The notes below the pieces were generated by a model. It had not been told where the DNA came from, did no database searches, and was given only the letters and a program-made list of their open reading frames with translations. Below are positions 53,161-63,679 of a stretch of 64,000 nucleotides of DNA, one piece after another; within the stretch, counting starts at the first letter, position 1, and each line of letters begins with the position of its first letter. Source of the stretch: Tenodera sinensis (taxonomy: Eukaryota; Arthropoda; Insecta; Mantodea; Mantidae). Location of the stretch: contig CM060969.1 in NCBI GenBank assembly GCA_030765045.1, positions 46,770,716-46,834,715 of the forward strand. The letters are read 5' to 3'. Both the position numbers and the translations under genes were made by a program.

Positions 53161-54934
53161 CTGCTCCCTCCTCAGAGCTGGTCGTCCCGACCAGCACTAT
53201 CACTGCGGCATCTCCCTTGCGCCCCGGTGGATTAACCCATCGAACCTCTTCTCCTGGTGGTCCACGAGGGCCTGGTGGTCCTGGTATACCTTGAGGTCCT
53301 GGGTTTCCATCTCTTCCAGGCATACCTTTAGTTCCAGGTTCACCATCTTTTCCCGACAATCCTGGAGGTCCAGTCATGCCTTTGTCTCCTGGAGGTCCCT
53401 GAGGTCCAGGTAACCCTTGTAGACCAATGAGACCACGGTGTCCTTTTGCACCCTTTGGACCTTCTTCTCCTCTATCACCCTTACCTCCCTCTGGCCCTGG
53501 AGGTCCTGGCTTTCCTCTAGCTCCCTGTGGCCCTTCTACACCCTGTGGTCCAGTTTCTCCTCGAAGACCCCGTTCTCCTGCTGGTCCTGGAGGTCCATTT
53601 GGACCAGGTGGCCCTGGAAGACCTGGTGCCCCTGGAGTTCCCGGAGGTCCTGAAGGTCCTACAGGTCCCTTATCTCCCGGTCTTCCTGCAATACCAGGTG
53701 TTCCTGCTTTACCTGGTGCTCCCTCTGGTCCCTGTTCTCCAATTGGTCCCGGTGGTCCTAGAGGTCCTGCAATACCTTGTGGTCCTGGAGGTCCTTCACT
53801 GCCTGGCTTCCCTGGTGGACCTGTCTCACCTTGTGCACCTCTCTGACCTCTGAGGCCAGCAGGTCCTGTTGGGCCGGGTAATCCTGGAAGTCCTCTGTCT
53901 CCTGGAGGGCCCTGTGGACCAGGTTGTCCTGGAGCTCCATGTTGTCCTTGAGAGCCTGAGTCACCCTTAGGTCCTTCAGGTCCTGGTGCACCAGCTTGTC
54001 CTGGAGGTCCTGGATTGCCCTGTTCACCTTTCATTCCTGGGAATCCACGTTCACCCTTCATTCCAGGCAAGCCTACCAGACCCTGAGGGCCAGGGAATCC
54101 TTGTAAACCTTGAGGGCCAGTAGGACCTCGCTCTCCAGGGGGCACGATCCTAGGTATCGCTGTTGGATAGTGTCCCTTGGTCCAGGTAGGACGATGTATG
54201 CCATCCTGCTTCGAAATTCTGCAACAGTACCGCCGGTCTTGACGGTCCCTCGTCCAGTTGCCCTTCTTCCTGGTGTGTTGACGGGCCATCCTGCGCACTT
54301 TGAAACGGCTCACTGGGTACCATGTCCGCCGACCTCTCTGGCGCACCTTCGCAGCCACCTTGCTTCCGATGGGTCCGGCAACAAACCCCACCACATCCGC
54401 GCGAGTCGCGTCCACCGCTGCACTCGTGTTCACTCGTGCTCGGCACGGCCTCTCCTGTATCCTGCCGTCCACGATGATGTCCACCATTCTTCCGTTCACG
54501 GCACTATGCGTCAGGTGATTGGATGGCCCCGACGGTCCCCCCATGTCACACGCCAAGTCGGTTCTCGCGTGTTGCTCGTTTGCTTGTGCGCTTCCCTGCT
54601 GATCGTCCGAAACGGGCGCAACTGTCGCCTCGGCCACTAGGTGCTCCCTCCCCGGCTCCGCGCTATTCCGTCTGCCCCTGGCATCCAGTACTTTGACGCT
54701 CTCGTCAACTCTTACTACCAGGGCGCCAAGACGTTCCCCGTCGTCCTCCACGACGTCCACGTGCTGGCAGAGGTCTTCCACCTTTTCGCCGAGTTCTTCC
54801 ACGCCTTCCGTCACGCCAGCCAGTTGCCCGTCAATTTTCGCCGATAGCTCCGTCTTCATCTCTTTCAGCTCGGCAGCGAGGTTGTCGTTTCTCGTTTCCA
54901 TTTTGGCAAATAATTCTTTCATCATTGCCATCAT
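53156..54934 (-). CDS. Gag-collagen fusion protein
   Basis: I take the ATG at 54934, giving 592 residues. The frame is open from 54955, but the earlier start is GTG inside the primer site. N-terminal coiled coil (MMAMMKELFAKMETRNDNLA), then the gag-like body shared with 5478-7388, ending IVPPGE. There follow about 290 residues of unbroken Gly-X-Y from about 54137 to 53254, including GPKGAKGHRGLIGLQGLPGP, which resembles the end of the triple helix of fibrillar collagens. Then the gag frame resumes (PPGEEVRWVNPPGRKGDAAV) and stops at the LTR edge. The collagen part has no intron. Whether the protein is made, or forms a triple helix, is unknown. Confidence 0.9.
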   Translation of the reverse strand: MMAMMKELFAKMETRNDNLAAELKEMKTELSAKIDGQLAGVTEGVEELGEKVEDLCQHVDVVEDDGERLGALVVRVDESVKVLDARGRRNSAEPGREHLVAEATVAPVSDDQQGSAQANEQHARTDLACDMGGPSGPSNHLTHSAVNGRMVDIIVDGRIQERPCRARVNTSAAVDATRADVVGFVAGPIGSKVAAKVRQRGRRTWYPVSRFKVRRMARQHTRKKGNWTRDRQDRRYCCRISKQDGIHRPTWTKGHYPTAIPRIVPPGERGPTGPQGLQGFPGPQGLVGLPGMKGERGFPGMKGEQGNPGPPGQAGAPGPEGPKGDSGSQGQHGAPGQPGPQGPPGDRGLPGLPGPTGPAGLRGQRGAQGETGPPGKPGSEGPPGPQGIAGPLGPPGPIGEQGPEGAPGKAGTPGIAGRPGDKGPVGPSGPPGTPGAPGLPGPPGPNGPPGPAGERGLRGETGPQGVEGPQGARGKPGPPGPEGGKGDRGEEGPKGAKGHRGLIGLQGLPGPQGPPGDKGMTGPPGLSGKDGEPGTKGMPGRDGNPGPQGIPGPPGPRGPPGEEVRWVNPPGRKGDAAVIVLVGTTSSEEGAV

Positions 54935-54946
54935 CCTGGTTTCCGA

Positions 54947-54967
54947 ATATCCCACTTCCTGACACCA
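54947..54967 (-). promoter_or_regulatory. Primer binding site, tRNA-Leu type
   Basis: Minus-strand TGGTGTCAGGAAGTGGGATA, two bases from the 5' LTR. It has one inserted G relative to the site at 7440-7461. Confidence 0.8.
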
Positions 54968-54969
54968 AA

Positions 54970-55163
54970 TGTAACAAATTTACCAAATCTTTTATTTTCT
55001 CAAGCTTCAAGTACAGCCACACTACTAGTTTCTGTCTCTTAATCTTTCCAAACTCTCACACCATACTAGTTTCTGTCTCTTGATCTTCAACAACTCAAAC
55101 TGTCTCTATGGCAACCTCCTTGAAAATCAAAGAGTGTTAATGACATGGAGAAGCCATGTCACA
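54970..55163 (-). repeat. 5' LTR of collagen-bearing element
   Basis: 194-bp direct repeat of 52967-53160. Confidence 0.95.
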
Positions 55164-55199
55164 ATACCATTTTAGTACATAAGTTAATGGATAAGTATA

Positions 55200-55460
55200 T
55201 ATTTTGTAAGTATATAGTCCTATAAATTCAGCACCAGCCAGTGGTACAGCCCGGTGCAGGTTAAAATAACCAGCCCTGAGGAGGAAGGAATGTGACCATG
55301 CGTGCAAAGTTGCTGGTAGGCAGCATCATTGTGAGCATATGCCAGCCTCCTTTACCTTGCCAATTGGATTGTTAGAAGTGTGATGGTGATTGATGATGAT
55401 GATGGTGATGATAATGACGACGGTGATGGTGGTGGCGGTGGTGGCAGTGGCGGTGGCGGT
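55200..55460. repeat. Unclassified repeat with GAT/GGT triplet array
   Basis: 55290-55375 (GACCATGCGTGCAAAGTTGC, ATGCCAGCCTCCTTTACCTT, GGATTGTTAG) recurs in diverged form at 60885-60965. It is followed by GATGGT-type repeats at 55380-55460. Confidence 0.6.
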
Positions 55461-55639
55461 TGGCAATATTAAGGCCAGTGGTGGGGGAAGTCAGGTAGTA
55501 AAGGCAAGCTACAAGGGTACCTTCGGTCTCTTACTGTGCAAATCTTTGCAAGGGTAGGATGGAAGGCCATATCTCTCCTTGCACATGTTGTGCGCCTTTC
55601 TCAGGTAATTGTTACATAAACTATTCTAAAGAACCATGT

Positions 55640-55722
55640 AATTGTTGTTGTTGTTCGCCAGTGCTGGACTTCTGACAATGAAGTCATTAATCCTCTTGCT
55701 CTCCAATATTTTTCACAATGAT
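55640..55722 (-). pseudogene. LINE RNH-2, extreme 3' end
   Basis: Minus-strand RARGLMTSLSEVQHW-like end with an AACAACAACAAC tail. About 80 bp, 5'-truncated. Confidence 0.7.
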
Positions 55723-56459
55723 ATTAAAGAGAGCAATAGCAGTAATAGTAACCGTTTTTTAGAGAGCACCATATTTTTATGTTTTGGCAGTCACATCACT
55801 CTCTCACAACCCCCAGAATGTCTTGAGGACCACACCTGTTGTTGGTTTATGGGTCTCACCGACCTGACCGGAAGAATTATCAAAATAAATTCACCGACTA
55901 TATCCTCTGATTACCAATCAGAGGAGGTATTACATGCCATGACAGGTCAGCATGTTGGGGTTAAGATTTTATAGAGAAATTAGAGAAATGGAGAGGTTGG
56001 AAAAATAAAGACTCCCTAGCCCTCGGGAACCCTAATAGCATTGGGGTCGGAAGAGAACAAGAGATGACCAAGGTAGGGTCAGATAGAAAAGTTACAGTGA
56101 GGAGCAAAACACCAGTAAGTGGAAGTAATGTTCTGCTCTGCCTGGGTACCTTGTGGTCGCTATTCACATGTCCCTTAGACAGAGACCCCTGAGGCCACCA
56201 TGTAATTGTAAATTCATATGTTTATTAGCCTAAAATAAATGTTTCGTTTTGGGTTGTTAGAAAATGTTCGAGATTAATTGAATAATGGAATGTAACACTT
56301 CCCAGTAATTTTTGGTACCAAAATTAGCTCTACCTCTGATGTTATTGCCCCTAATTGAAGCCTCATCAGTAGGTTTATGACAATATGTGAAAGTAATCAT
56401 GCCAAAAGCCAGAATTAAGACAAATGTGCAATAATGATATATTACTGAATTCTACTTTG
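55723..56459. other. No recognisable gene
   Basis: Moderate-GC stretch with short frames on both strands (to 110 codons) that I cannot assign. It is probably a decayed repeat. Confidence 0.4.
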
Positions 56460-56516
56460 GAGGATTATATATTCAAGATGTTCTCAGGCTTCGAGCCAGG
56501 TGTAGTGATGAAGAGC

Positions 56517-56559
56517 CTTCAATGTTTTGGGAGTGTACATCTCTCCCATCATCAAGATG
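56517..56559 (-). ncRNA. Degenerate hammerhead motif of PLE-C
   Basis: Minus strand: TTGATGA, one T, stem GGGAG/CTCCC, AAAAC, ATT, GAAG. The layout matches PLE-B hammerheads, but core C3 is T and the G of GAAA is A, so it should be inactive. Confidence 0.5.
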
Positions 56560-56575
56560 ATGAATGACTAATAAG

Positions 56576-58748
56576 TAGGGCTCGGAAGTTCATGCCCTAA
56601 AAAACACTGAAATATGCATGTCAAAATGCTCTTAAAAACTTGAAAATATGCCAAAAAATATGCACTATTTAATTAAAACAATGTCCCTTTGCAGTAGACA
56701 AGATGAGTTAGTATAAATAATAAATAAAGTTGCCTTATTCCTTAGAGGTTGAAGCAGAAGTGGTCCCGCTGCTAGTATTAACTGCTAAATTGCAGTTCAC
56801 AACCAACATTTTGCACAAATTTTCAACTGTAAAACACTGTTGTCTCGCAAAACACTTTTGTAACGTGAAAAACTTCTCTCCATATTACAAGATGTTATTG
56901 GGGCATATTTAAATGATGTTAACTGCTTCACAGAGAGAGTCAAGTCTCTTGGTGTGACAGATGGTTTCCTTTTGAGGATGTCTCAAATATCGCACATCTG
57001 TTTATAACCAGAATTATTTGAAATTACATAATTCACTCTCTCTTTCACTTTTTGTCCTATGCTACCAGGAACCGATCTTTTTCAAAGACAGCAAGTGATT
57101 CATGCAAAGGAGATCTTACAGCTTCCAATGCCGTTATGGCTGTTGGTAAGAAAGAAAAATGGGCAGATATGAAACTAAGATCCTCTTTTAACCCAGTGCC
57201 TGACAGAATATTTTCCACAGGTTCTATTGAAGTATCATTCGAGTCCAATGAATTAACCTCTTCGACTATTTCTATGTGCTCAGCATAATATAAAACTCCA
57301 TCGACCCATGTTCCCCATCAAGTTAACACTGGTGCAGGAGGAAGTTGGATATTAGGTGCTGTTGGTCTAAACAACTTAACTCCTTTAGGAGATTTAACAA
57401 AAATTCTCTTTGCACTGGACACAACTCTACCTCTAGGAAAGAATCACATATTGTCTCAGAAATACGATGAAGAGCGTGTTCCAAACAAGCTATATGAATT
57501 ATGTTAGGAAAAATACCTTTCAGAGTTTATCCTGATTTTACCATATAAGGACCTGCATTAGTAACAAATAAAAGTAACCGGTCGTATTTGATTCCACATG
57601 GCCACAGTAATTTCAAAGAGTCCATCACAAACTGGGTGACAGTTATATTGTCAGTGGCCGACAATTTATACACATTAAGAATATAAGGTGTACTCTTTTG
57701 TTCATTATTTAAAGCACCTACGATTATATTCGCAATAGAATGGCGCTCTAAATCAGGGGTTTCATCAACAGACAACCATACAAACTGAACCACTAAGTCA
57801 TTTTGTATATTTGACAATACGTTATTGTAACAATGTCCTATGTAAGTCTTACGCAGTGTACTTTCTTCAGGCACATGTTGTCGAGTGTACTTGACAAGAA
57901 GGTTGATATAGGTTTTTAAATGTCGGACTATTAATTTTGAAGAAGGGAATATCAGGAGCTAAAAATGCATGGCACAAGTCATAGGAAAATTGAGTAACCC
58001 TACTTCCTAAACACTCTACTAGCTGTTTTTGAACAGGTTCTTTGCAAATTTTCTGATTAAATTCTCCTTATGTTTTGCTGTGTTTATGTGCTGAACTATT
58101 TGAAATCTTTTCTCACTCCCTACATTTTTCTCACACGCTCCACAAAACAGTACCCTATTATCTGTAGATATTAAATCACTCAAAAACTCTTTCTGTAAAT
58201 TACTTAATCTAGCACTCGAAGTTGGTTTTATTTTCGCCATTTGAAGAGCTTTTTAACATTTTATACGCCTAATTTAATTTAGTGGGAACCAGTTCACAAC
58301 ATGTTGCTATAACCGTGCTGCTCAAAACGTTGACCTGCACTTTATCTTTGTTAATATAAACCTCTCAGATAACACACTGATTATTCTCTACGCATATACA
58401 TATAATGAAAGGGTGTAAACAGGGGATTTACTGCATAACAACATGACTCAGCATTAGTTCTTGCCACCTCGTGAGCTGTATCATCATGTACAATACCACC
58501 AATATGAAAAATATTATCCAGATGGAAAAAAATATTAAAAAACCATAAAAACCATTAAAATATGCAGTATAGGGGCTATAATATTGAAATAATATGCATT
58601 TATCAAAAATCAGGAAAATATGCAGTTACATGCACCATAAAATCATGTCCAAATAACTGAAAATTCCATAATTCGTGCACATAATGTAAAAGCATACATT
58701 TTTAACCCCTATGAAAAAACATGCAAATGCATGAACTTCCTAGCCCTA
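56576..58748 (-). mobile_element. hAT transposon, decayed, inserted in PLE-C
   Basis: Perfect 8-bp duplication CTAATAAG (56568-56575 and 58749-58756). Inverted ends TAGGGCTCGGAAGTTCATGC and, at the right end, TAGGGCTAGGAAGTTCATGC. It contains a transposase gene on the minus strand in several frames. 2,173 bp. Confidence 0.9.
57057..58240 (-). pseudogene. hAT transposase with BED zinc finger
   Basis: Starts at 58240 (MAKIKPTSSARLSNLQKEFL). A BED-type finger FCGACEKNV-x10-VQHINTAKH has its Cys and His residues in place. Further on, in a shifted frame (57527-57874), QFVWLSVDETPDLERHSIAN carries the first catalytic Asp region of hAT transposases, then LLLFVTNAGPYMVKSG. The C-terminal part is scattered over frames down to 57057. 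Several frameshifts and stops make it inactive. Confidence 0.75.
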
Positions 58749-59728
58749 CTAATAAGAGTGAAAGGACCAATATATGTACTGTCTGCTAGTACGGACCGAG
58801 CACAGAACACCAAATCTAATCTGGAGGTGGTTCAACGCTCCATTGGAATCTGTGTTTTTTGAGCCAGTCTATCTCCAACTTTAAGGCTGGTTTCCATGAG
58901 GGACTAAACTGCAATCTGGCATCCCGGTTCAGTGTGCTCTTCTTGGAGGAGATGGACAGAGCCTCCTTAACCCTCCATTGCCAGAAACTGCTACATTTTG
59001 CCACAATGGTCATTTCTTTGAAGTTAGCTCTGTGGTCTTTTTCAAAGCAGTGTTTCGCCAGCCCTGACTTTTCAGGCTGCTTTAAGCATATGGACTGTTC
59101 TTATTCCTTAACTCTGGTGGAAATGGTCCTGCCGGTTTACCCAATGTATGGCGTCCTGCATTCACAGGGGATGTGGTATACCCCTGGTACATTGAGATCC
59201 AGTTTGTCCTTTACCGGTCTCACTAGGTGAAGGCGACCAGATTGCCAGTATATGGGATGCAGGCAGTCTGATGTTTGTTGCGATTGTGGTTTTCCTTTCT
59301 TGGCCTTGGAGATTTAGGATTCAATATCATCTACGGAGCAGCTAGTTTGGCATAAAGTATGCCTCAGGTGCTGTAGTTCTTGCTTTAGGTGACTGGGATC
59401 AAAGATAGACACAGCTCTGTAGGCCAGAGTGTTGAGAAATTCGACTTGTTGTGATTTATGATGGAAACTGCGAGCATTCAAATAGAGATCAGTGTGTGTT
59501 GGTTTGCAGAACACTGCTAGCCCCTAAGTACTGTTGTTGTTTTTAGAGACCAGAATGTCCAAAAATGGCAGAGTTCCGTCCTTCTCCACCCCCATGGTGA
59601 ACTGAATTTGGGGTCGGAGGCTGTTGAGGTGTGTGAGGAAGCTTGGCAAAGTGTCTAGCCCATGTGGCCATATAACGAATGTGTTGTCAATGAAACAGTA
59701 GAAATGAGGTGGCCTGAGTGGGGCTGTG

Positions 59729-59984
59729 TGTGTTTTTTTTTTTTAAATTAATGTCCTTCAACATTGTGTGATATGAGACAGTGAATGAATGAAATGGGTG
59801 AAAATGATGCTCAAATGAGCCCGAGGTTCATGGAGCTTTAAGCTACCCAACATTCATCTTCTCAGGATAAAGGAAAACCCCAGATAAAACCTTACCCGGA
59901 TAACTTACTCTAAGCAAGATTCAAACTTGCAACCTTTTGAACATGAGGCAGACATGCTAACCATCACACTATCAAGACAGGCGT
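59729..59984 (-). mobile_element. SINE-3, tRNA-derived, inserted in PLE-C reverse transcriptase
   Basis: A 14-bp duplication TGAGTGGGGCTGTG / TGAGTGGGACTGTG (59715-59728 and 59985-59998) with one change. The minus strand has a tRNA-like head (GATAGTGTGATGGTTAGCAT, box B GCAAGTTTGAATC) and an A-rich tail (plus-strand T run 59733-59744). The RT frame continues on both sides. Confidence 0.8.
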
Positions 59985-60159
59985 TGAGTGGGACTGTGGC
60001 AAGTATTTCATGTTCCAGGTGTTGCATGTAGAAATTTGCTATTGCTGGTGACAATGGAGAGCTCATTGCCACCCATTGGAGGATTACCATTGATAGATAT
60101 TTAGAAAACCTTTCAACCACTTAGTTATCATTCACAAGAACCTCTGCAAAACTGATTAA

Positions 60160-60560
60160 CAGTTGCAGAGAGTTGCAAACATGTGCCAGGAAAACATGAC
60201 AGACCAACAAAATTATGCCTCATAGCAGACAAAGAGAAGCAGGATCACCCTTAAAAAGGTAACCATGTGTAAAATTGCAGTGGCTAATACGCAGTAAAAC
60301 CAAGGTCATTCCCCACAATGAGATAGATGAGAGGAGGTTACCCAGTTTATCAGAATTTCCTTCACTGCTCTGAGCTTATTTCTGTGAAGAGCCAACCAAT
60401 CTTTGCAACAGCATGACAGCACCACTTCAAGCCTAAAGTCTTCCAAAATAACACGGAATATTGTAATACTAGGTTCTGTGGTTGCTACCTTTGCTTCCAA
60501 ATCTGTCATTTCATTTTCTAGCAGGCAACATAACCAGGAATCCATATACACATCAAGTTA
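60160..60560 (-). pseudogene. LINE C-terminal fragment (third RNase H-type family)
   Basis: Minus-strand DWLALHRNKLRAVKE, VTSSHLSHCGE and, in another frame, LVLLRISHCNFTHGYLFKGD with PASLCLLCG-like Cys residues. It resembles the block after RNase H in Jockey/I-type LINEs (LRIGHTRLTHSYLLKGE). Short and broken. Confidence 0.55.
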
Positions 60561-60999
60561 ATGCCAGATGTAAAATATGGAGAGCATCCTGGATATGCTG
60601 TACAATACGATAGTAGTTGTACAGCTCATGAAGGCTCGGAAGTGCACTAAGGGAATCATCCAATTTCTGAATGCACATGTATAAAATGGCTCAGTATATA
60701 GCATACAGCATAAATAGAAGTGCTACTATGAAATCTGAATGTATCTCGTTTGTTTCTTTAAGTGTAGGAACATCCAACACCACTGGTGCTCTTAGATCCC
60801 TCCCTGTAGATCAAACTTTGGCCATTGTAACTTAACAAAAATTCTAAAACCAAGTGCAGATACTAGCTGTGGACACTGAGTTAGAAGTATGACCACATGT
60901 ACAAAGTTGACAGCGTGTCACATCAGTATGAGCACATGCCAACCCCTTTACTTGGATTGTTAGTGCTTTTGGCCATTCATTTATAACAAATGGTCCTGC
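60561..60999. other. No gene; contains a repeat also found at 55290
   Basis: 60885-60965 resembles 55290-55375. Nothing else recognised. Confidence 0.4.
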
Positions 61000-61930
61000 A
61001 ATAATAGCCTAAGTTGGTTGATTGATTGGTATCTAATGTTGTGCAGTTGGCAATGAAGTCATTTGCTCTCTTACACTCCAGTATTTTGATGTAATGTTGG
61101 CATGTTGACTAAAGGCTGGGCAGTGTAGAGCAGGTGGTTTCTATCCACATCTTCTTTAAGTTCACAGAGGAGACCCTGTTATACCAATCGTGTGTAAATA
61201 TTTGTTGAAGCAGTTAGTGCTCTAAAAACTGCTACAGAGGATTTTCTCAGTATTGTAGTAATTCTATTTGTGTTGTAATGCAGATTGTTTTCCTTTTGTT
61301 TATGATACACTTTTTTCTTTAATTTTTATATCGTATGTTGATATGATTATTCTTTTGATCAGAGTAATTAATTATTTTGTTGCTTGACATCGTTACCAAT
61401 TGCCAGGATCACATCAACATCACTGGTGTGCCGGAATTTTGCCCCGCAGGAGTTCTTTTACATGCCAGTTAATCTACTGATCTGAAGCTCTTTTAGAACC
61501 CGCAACCTTGGGATCATTAGGCCAGCATCTAACCAACTGAACCACCCATACCAACATTTTTCTTTGATAGAGTGATAACATAGTGGATCAGATGATTTTG
61601 ATGTAATTTTACTACCTTTCTTGACCAAAAAATCGGCTGTTTCATTACCTTGTATTCCACAGTATGGTGGTATCCATTGAAAAACTATTCTTTTACTTAA
61701 ATTATTTTATGATTCTGTGACATTCTGCAACGTTAGGTTTTTAGCTGTCGTAACAGATGCAATGGATAGTATAGCTGTTTTAGATCTGGATAATATTACA
61801 ACTCTCATAAATTTATTTATTCAATATAGAAGATTTTGTAAGCTGTGAAGGATACCTAAAATTTCACCATTAAAATTTGTAGAATTTAAACTTAATCTTC
61901 TATAAAAAGAGAAGAGTGGGCATACTGCAC
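61000..61930 (-). pseudogene. Diverged LINE of the RNH-1/RNH-2 group, interrupted by a SINE
   Basis: Minus-strand pieces: FQWIPPYCGIQGNETADFLV (about 61625-61685), RNase H upstream remnants to 61900, and C-terminal remnants at 61020-61200 ending in a 3' region like those of RNH-1/RNH-2 (GCAATGAAGTCATTTGCTCTCT on the plus strand). Many stops. It is split by the tRNA-like segment at about 61385-61555. Confidence 0.6.
61385..61555 (-). mobile_element. SINE-4, tRNA-derived
   Basis: Minus strand GGTATGGGTGGTTCAGTTGG then TTAGATGCTGGCC and GGTTGCGGGTTCTAAA: box-A-like and box-B-like sequences at tRNA spacing. Target duplications were not resolved. Confidence 0.55.
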
Positions 61931-62615
61931 CAACACCAGTACCATGATTATTTGGTAAGCATATAGAAATGAACAATGGCCAAAGTATGACCCTTTATGT
62001 ACTCCCTCCAGTTCTGGAAATTTCCTTGGCAGCAGGTTTGGGAAGCTGCTCCTTCAAGATTTTATGTTTGAGTAATATGTGCAGTATAAGAAAGTTGATA
62101 TTTTAATGCTTGAAAATATGTAGTTTATTCTATACAATATGGCACAGTGTTGATTACAGAGAAAACCTTTAATCCTTAGTTATAGAATGTTCTTTTCCAA
62201 TTCTTACAATGTCATTAGTCACTTTTTCTGAAGCCAACGTTGGCCTAAAGTTACATTACCAAACCCCAACATACATTCTGCTTTATACATGGGGCTATAC
62301 AAAGGGCAATAGCACTCAGCTGGAGTTATTTGAGATAGAGCAAAGGGAGATTTCAAATCAGTTCAGTAAAAGAGACAGTTCAGCAGTTGATAGCTGAATG
62401 CAACAAGAAAGCTGAGCCACCCAGAGCATCTAAGCAAAGAATAAAGTTGTTTTTAGTAATTGTAGTCATCATTTGTTACACTATATACAATATATTACTG
62501 CACAAAAAATGCATATTCTTCTTCAAGAACTTATATATTTTGTGGTGAAATTAGTTCTTTGTTACTGTGAATTTTCTAACACTTCATAATTTTCTCAAGT
62601 ACTTAGTTTCTTCGT
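61931..62615. other. No recognisable gene
   Basis: AT-rich. A 62-codon plus-strand frame at 62209-62397 has no recognisable relatives. Confidence 0.4.
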
Positions 62616-62619
62616 CCCC

Positions 62620-62859
62620 TCATGGTCATACAATGAAAAAAAAATTTCAAAGCCTTCACATAAGGCCTCACAACATTTGACTATTACTTCAACATTCTGT
62701 ATTCCTCTATTATATACAACAAAATGTGTAATAAAAGTGCTTGTGTAAATATTTATCTTGATTAACAAGTAAATGGAGATATGGAAGATTGTATAGAATA
62801 GTTTATAAAAAACACACACATCTGCACATGCACCCAAGGACACGCGCACGTGCGCACAC

Positions 62860-62946
<87 letters not shown>

Positions 62947-63110
62947 TGCATGCATGGACACACATATGTGCACAAGGACCTTTCGTAAAAATGCTTTAAT
63001 TTTAATCTAGGGCATCAAATAATGTATTTCTGGTGAAATTATGATAATGAATTATTGGAAGGAATGTAACACCTTCTCTACCTTACTATATACACAGCAG
63101 AAAAATTAAA
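62620..63110 (+). mobile_element. Rpt-1, diverged copy with large CA array
   Basis: Ends ATTTCTGGTGAAATTATGATAA with GGAAGGAATGTAACACCTTC and a decayed subterminal hairpin, as in Rpt-1. The CA site is expanded to about 60 units. Confidence 0.6.
62862..62943. repeat. CA microsatellite
   Basis: Over 80 bases of pure CA with an interrupted ACACGCAC-type run before it (from 62808). Confidence 0.95.
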
Positions 63111-63229
63111 GTGTTACTGCGTGCTGAGATCTGCATTTATGTGAAATAAGATCTCATTTATTACCTTAACTTGTTTGTTTGGTGTGCTAATTTTATATCA
63201 ATATTTAAAAGAGAATTTCACTGTCTCTT

Positions 63230-63630
63230 TTGCAGAAAGTTCAAGGCAAACATTATACTTGTAATGTGAATATCTTAAATGTATGCTATGTTAACAAAAA
63301 TTCTTAAGAGCCATTTTTGAGAAAATCAAAAATAAGAAAAAAATTTGTATGTAAAGGGTAGTTTGTGGTGGGAGGATTTTATTTTTAAATATTCATGCTC
63401 GGAAGATGCAGAGCTTAAGTACGAAGTTTGATATATTTCCAACAGTTTTTTGTTCACACACATGCATGTACAAATGCTGCATGCATACACACACTATGCA
63501 CATGCACAGAGACCTTTTGGTATTTAAAGGGCCTCAAAATATGTATTTCTGGTGAAATCTTGTTATTCAACTTTTATATGGAACACAATACTTTTTCTAT
63601 TTACTATAAGTAGAAGAGGAAGCAAAAACT
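63230..63630 (+). mobile_element. Rpt-1, diverged copy, 3' half
   Basis: TTTTTGAGAAAATCAAAAAT, GTAAAGGGTAGTTTG, a short CA-rich site near 63455-63510, TATTTCTGGTGAAATCTTG, and the terminal hairpin TTTCTATTTACTATAAGTAG with AAGAGG. Confidence 0.7.
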
Positions 63631-63679
63631 TTTTTATTTAGGGAACTTCAAAACGTGCTTCTGGCGAAATCTCAATATC

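Larger units (their letters stand above)
52967..55163 (-). mobile_element. Collagen-bearing gag-only LTR retrotransposon
   Basis: A 2,197-bp element with 4-bp target duplications ATAC (52963-52966 and 55164-55167). The 194-bp LTRs (52967-53160, 54970-55163) differ at one base as far as I can see. On the minus strand, a tRNA-Leu-type primer site follows the 5' LTR after two bases (54947-54967). A purine-rich tract GAGGAGGGAGCAG lies directly before the 3' LTR (53161-53173). A single open frame fills the inside. There are no protease, RT or integrase genes, so it is non-autonomous. Near-identical LTRs and an intact frame indicate a recent insertion. Confidence 0.93.
56460..60130 (-). mobile_element. 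PLE-C (Penelope-like element), interrupted
   Basis: Minus-strand order: RT piece VAMSSPLSPAIANFYMQHLE (about 60000-60070); then, after a SINE, FIDNTFVIWPHGLDTLPSFL and LRPQIQFTMGVEKDGTLPFL (59560-59710); VFCKPTHTDLYLNARSFHHK (about 59450-59514); GVYHIPCECRTPYIG-type GIY-YIG remnant (about 59100-59200); KEMTIVAKCSSFWQWRVKEA (58960-59020); and a 3' terminal part at 56460-56575 beyond an inserted hAT element. The RT and GIY-YIG order and the PTHTDRYL motif identify a Penelope-like retroelement. Frames are broken. Confidence 0.82.

Noticed and set aside
53427..53846. Plus-strand proline/glycine-rich frames
   Set aside because: They are antisense shadows of the Gly-X-Y coding sequence on the minus strand.
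53254..54137. Host collagen gene exon
   Set aside because: The collagen sequence lies in frame inside a gag frame, between matched LTRs with TSDs, PBS and PPT, and an empty sister copy exists.
62595..63010. Cys-Val and His-Thr repeat frames
   Set aside because: They are the CA/GT array read in different frames.
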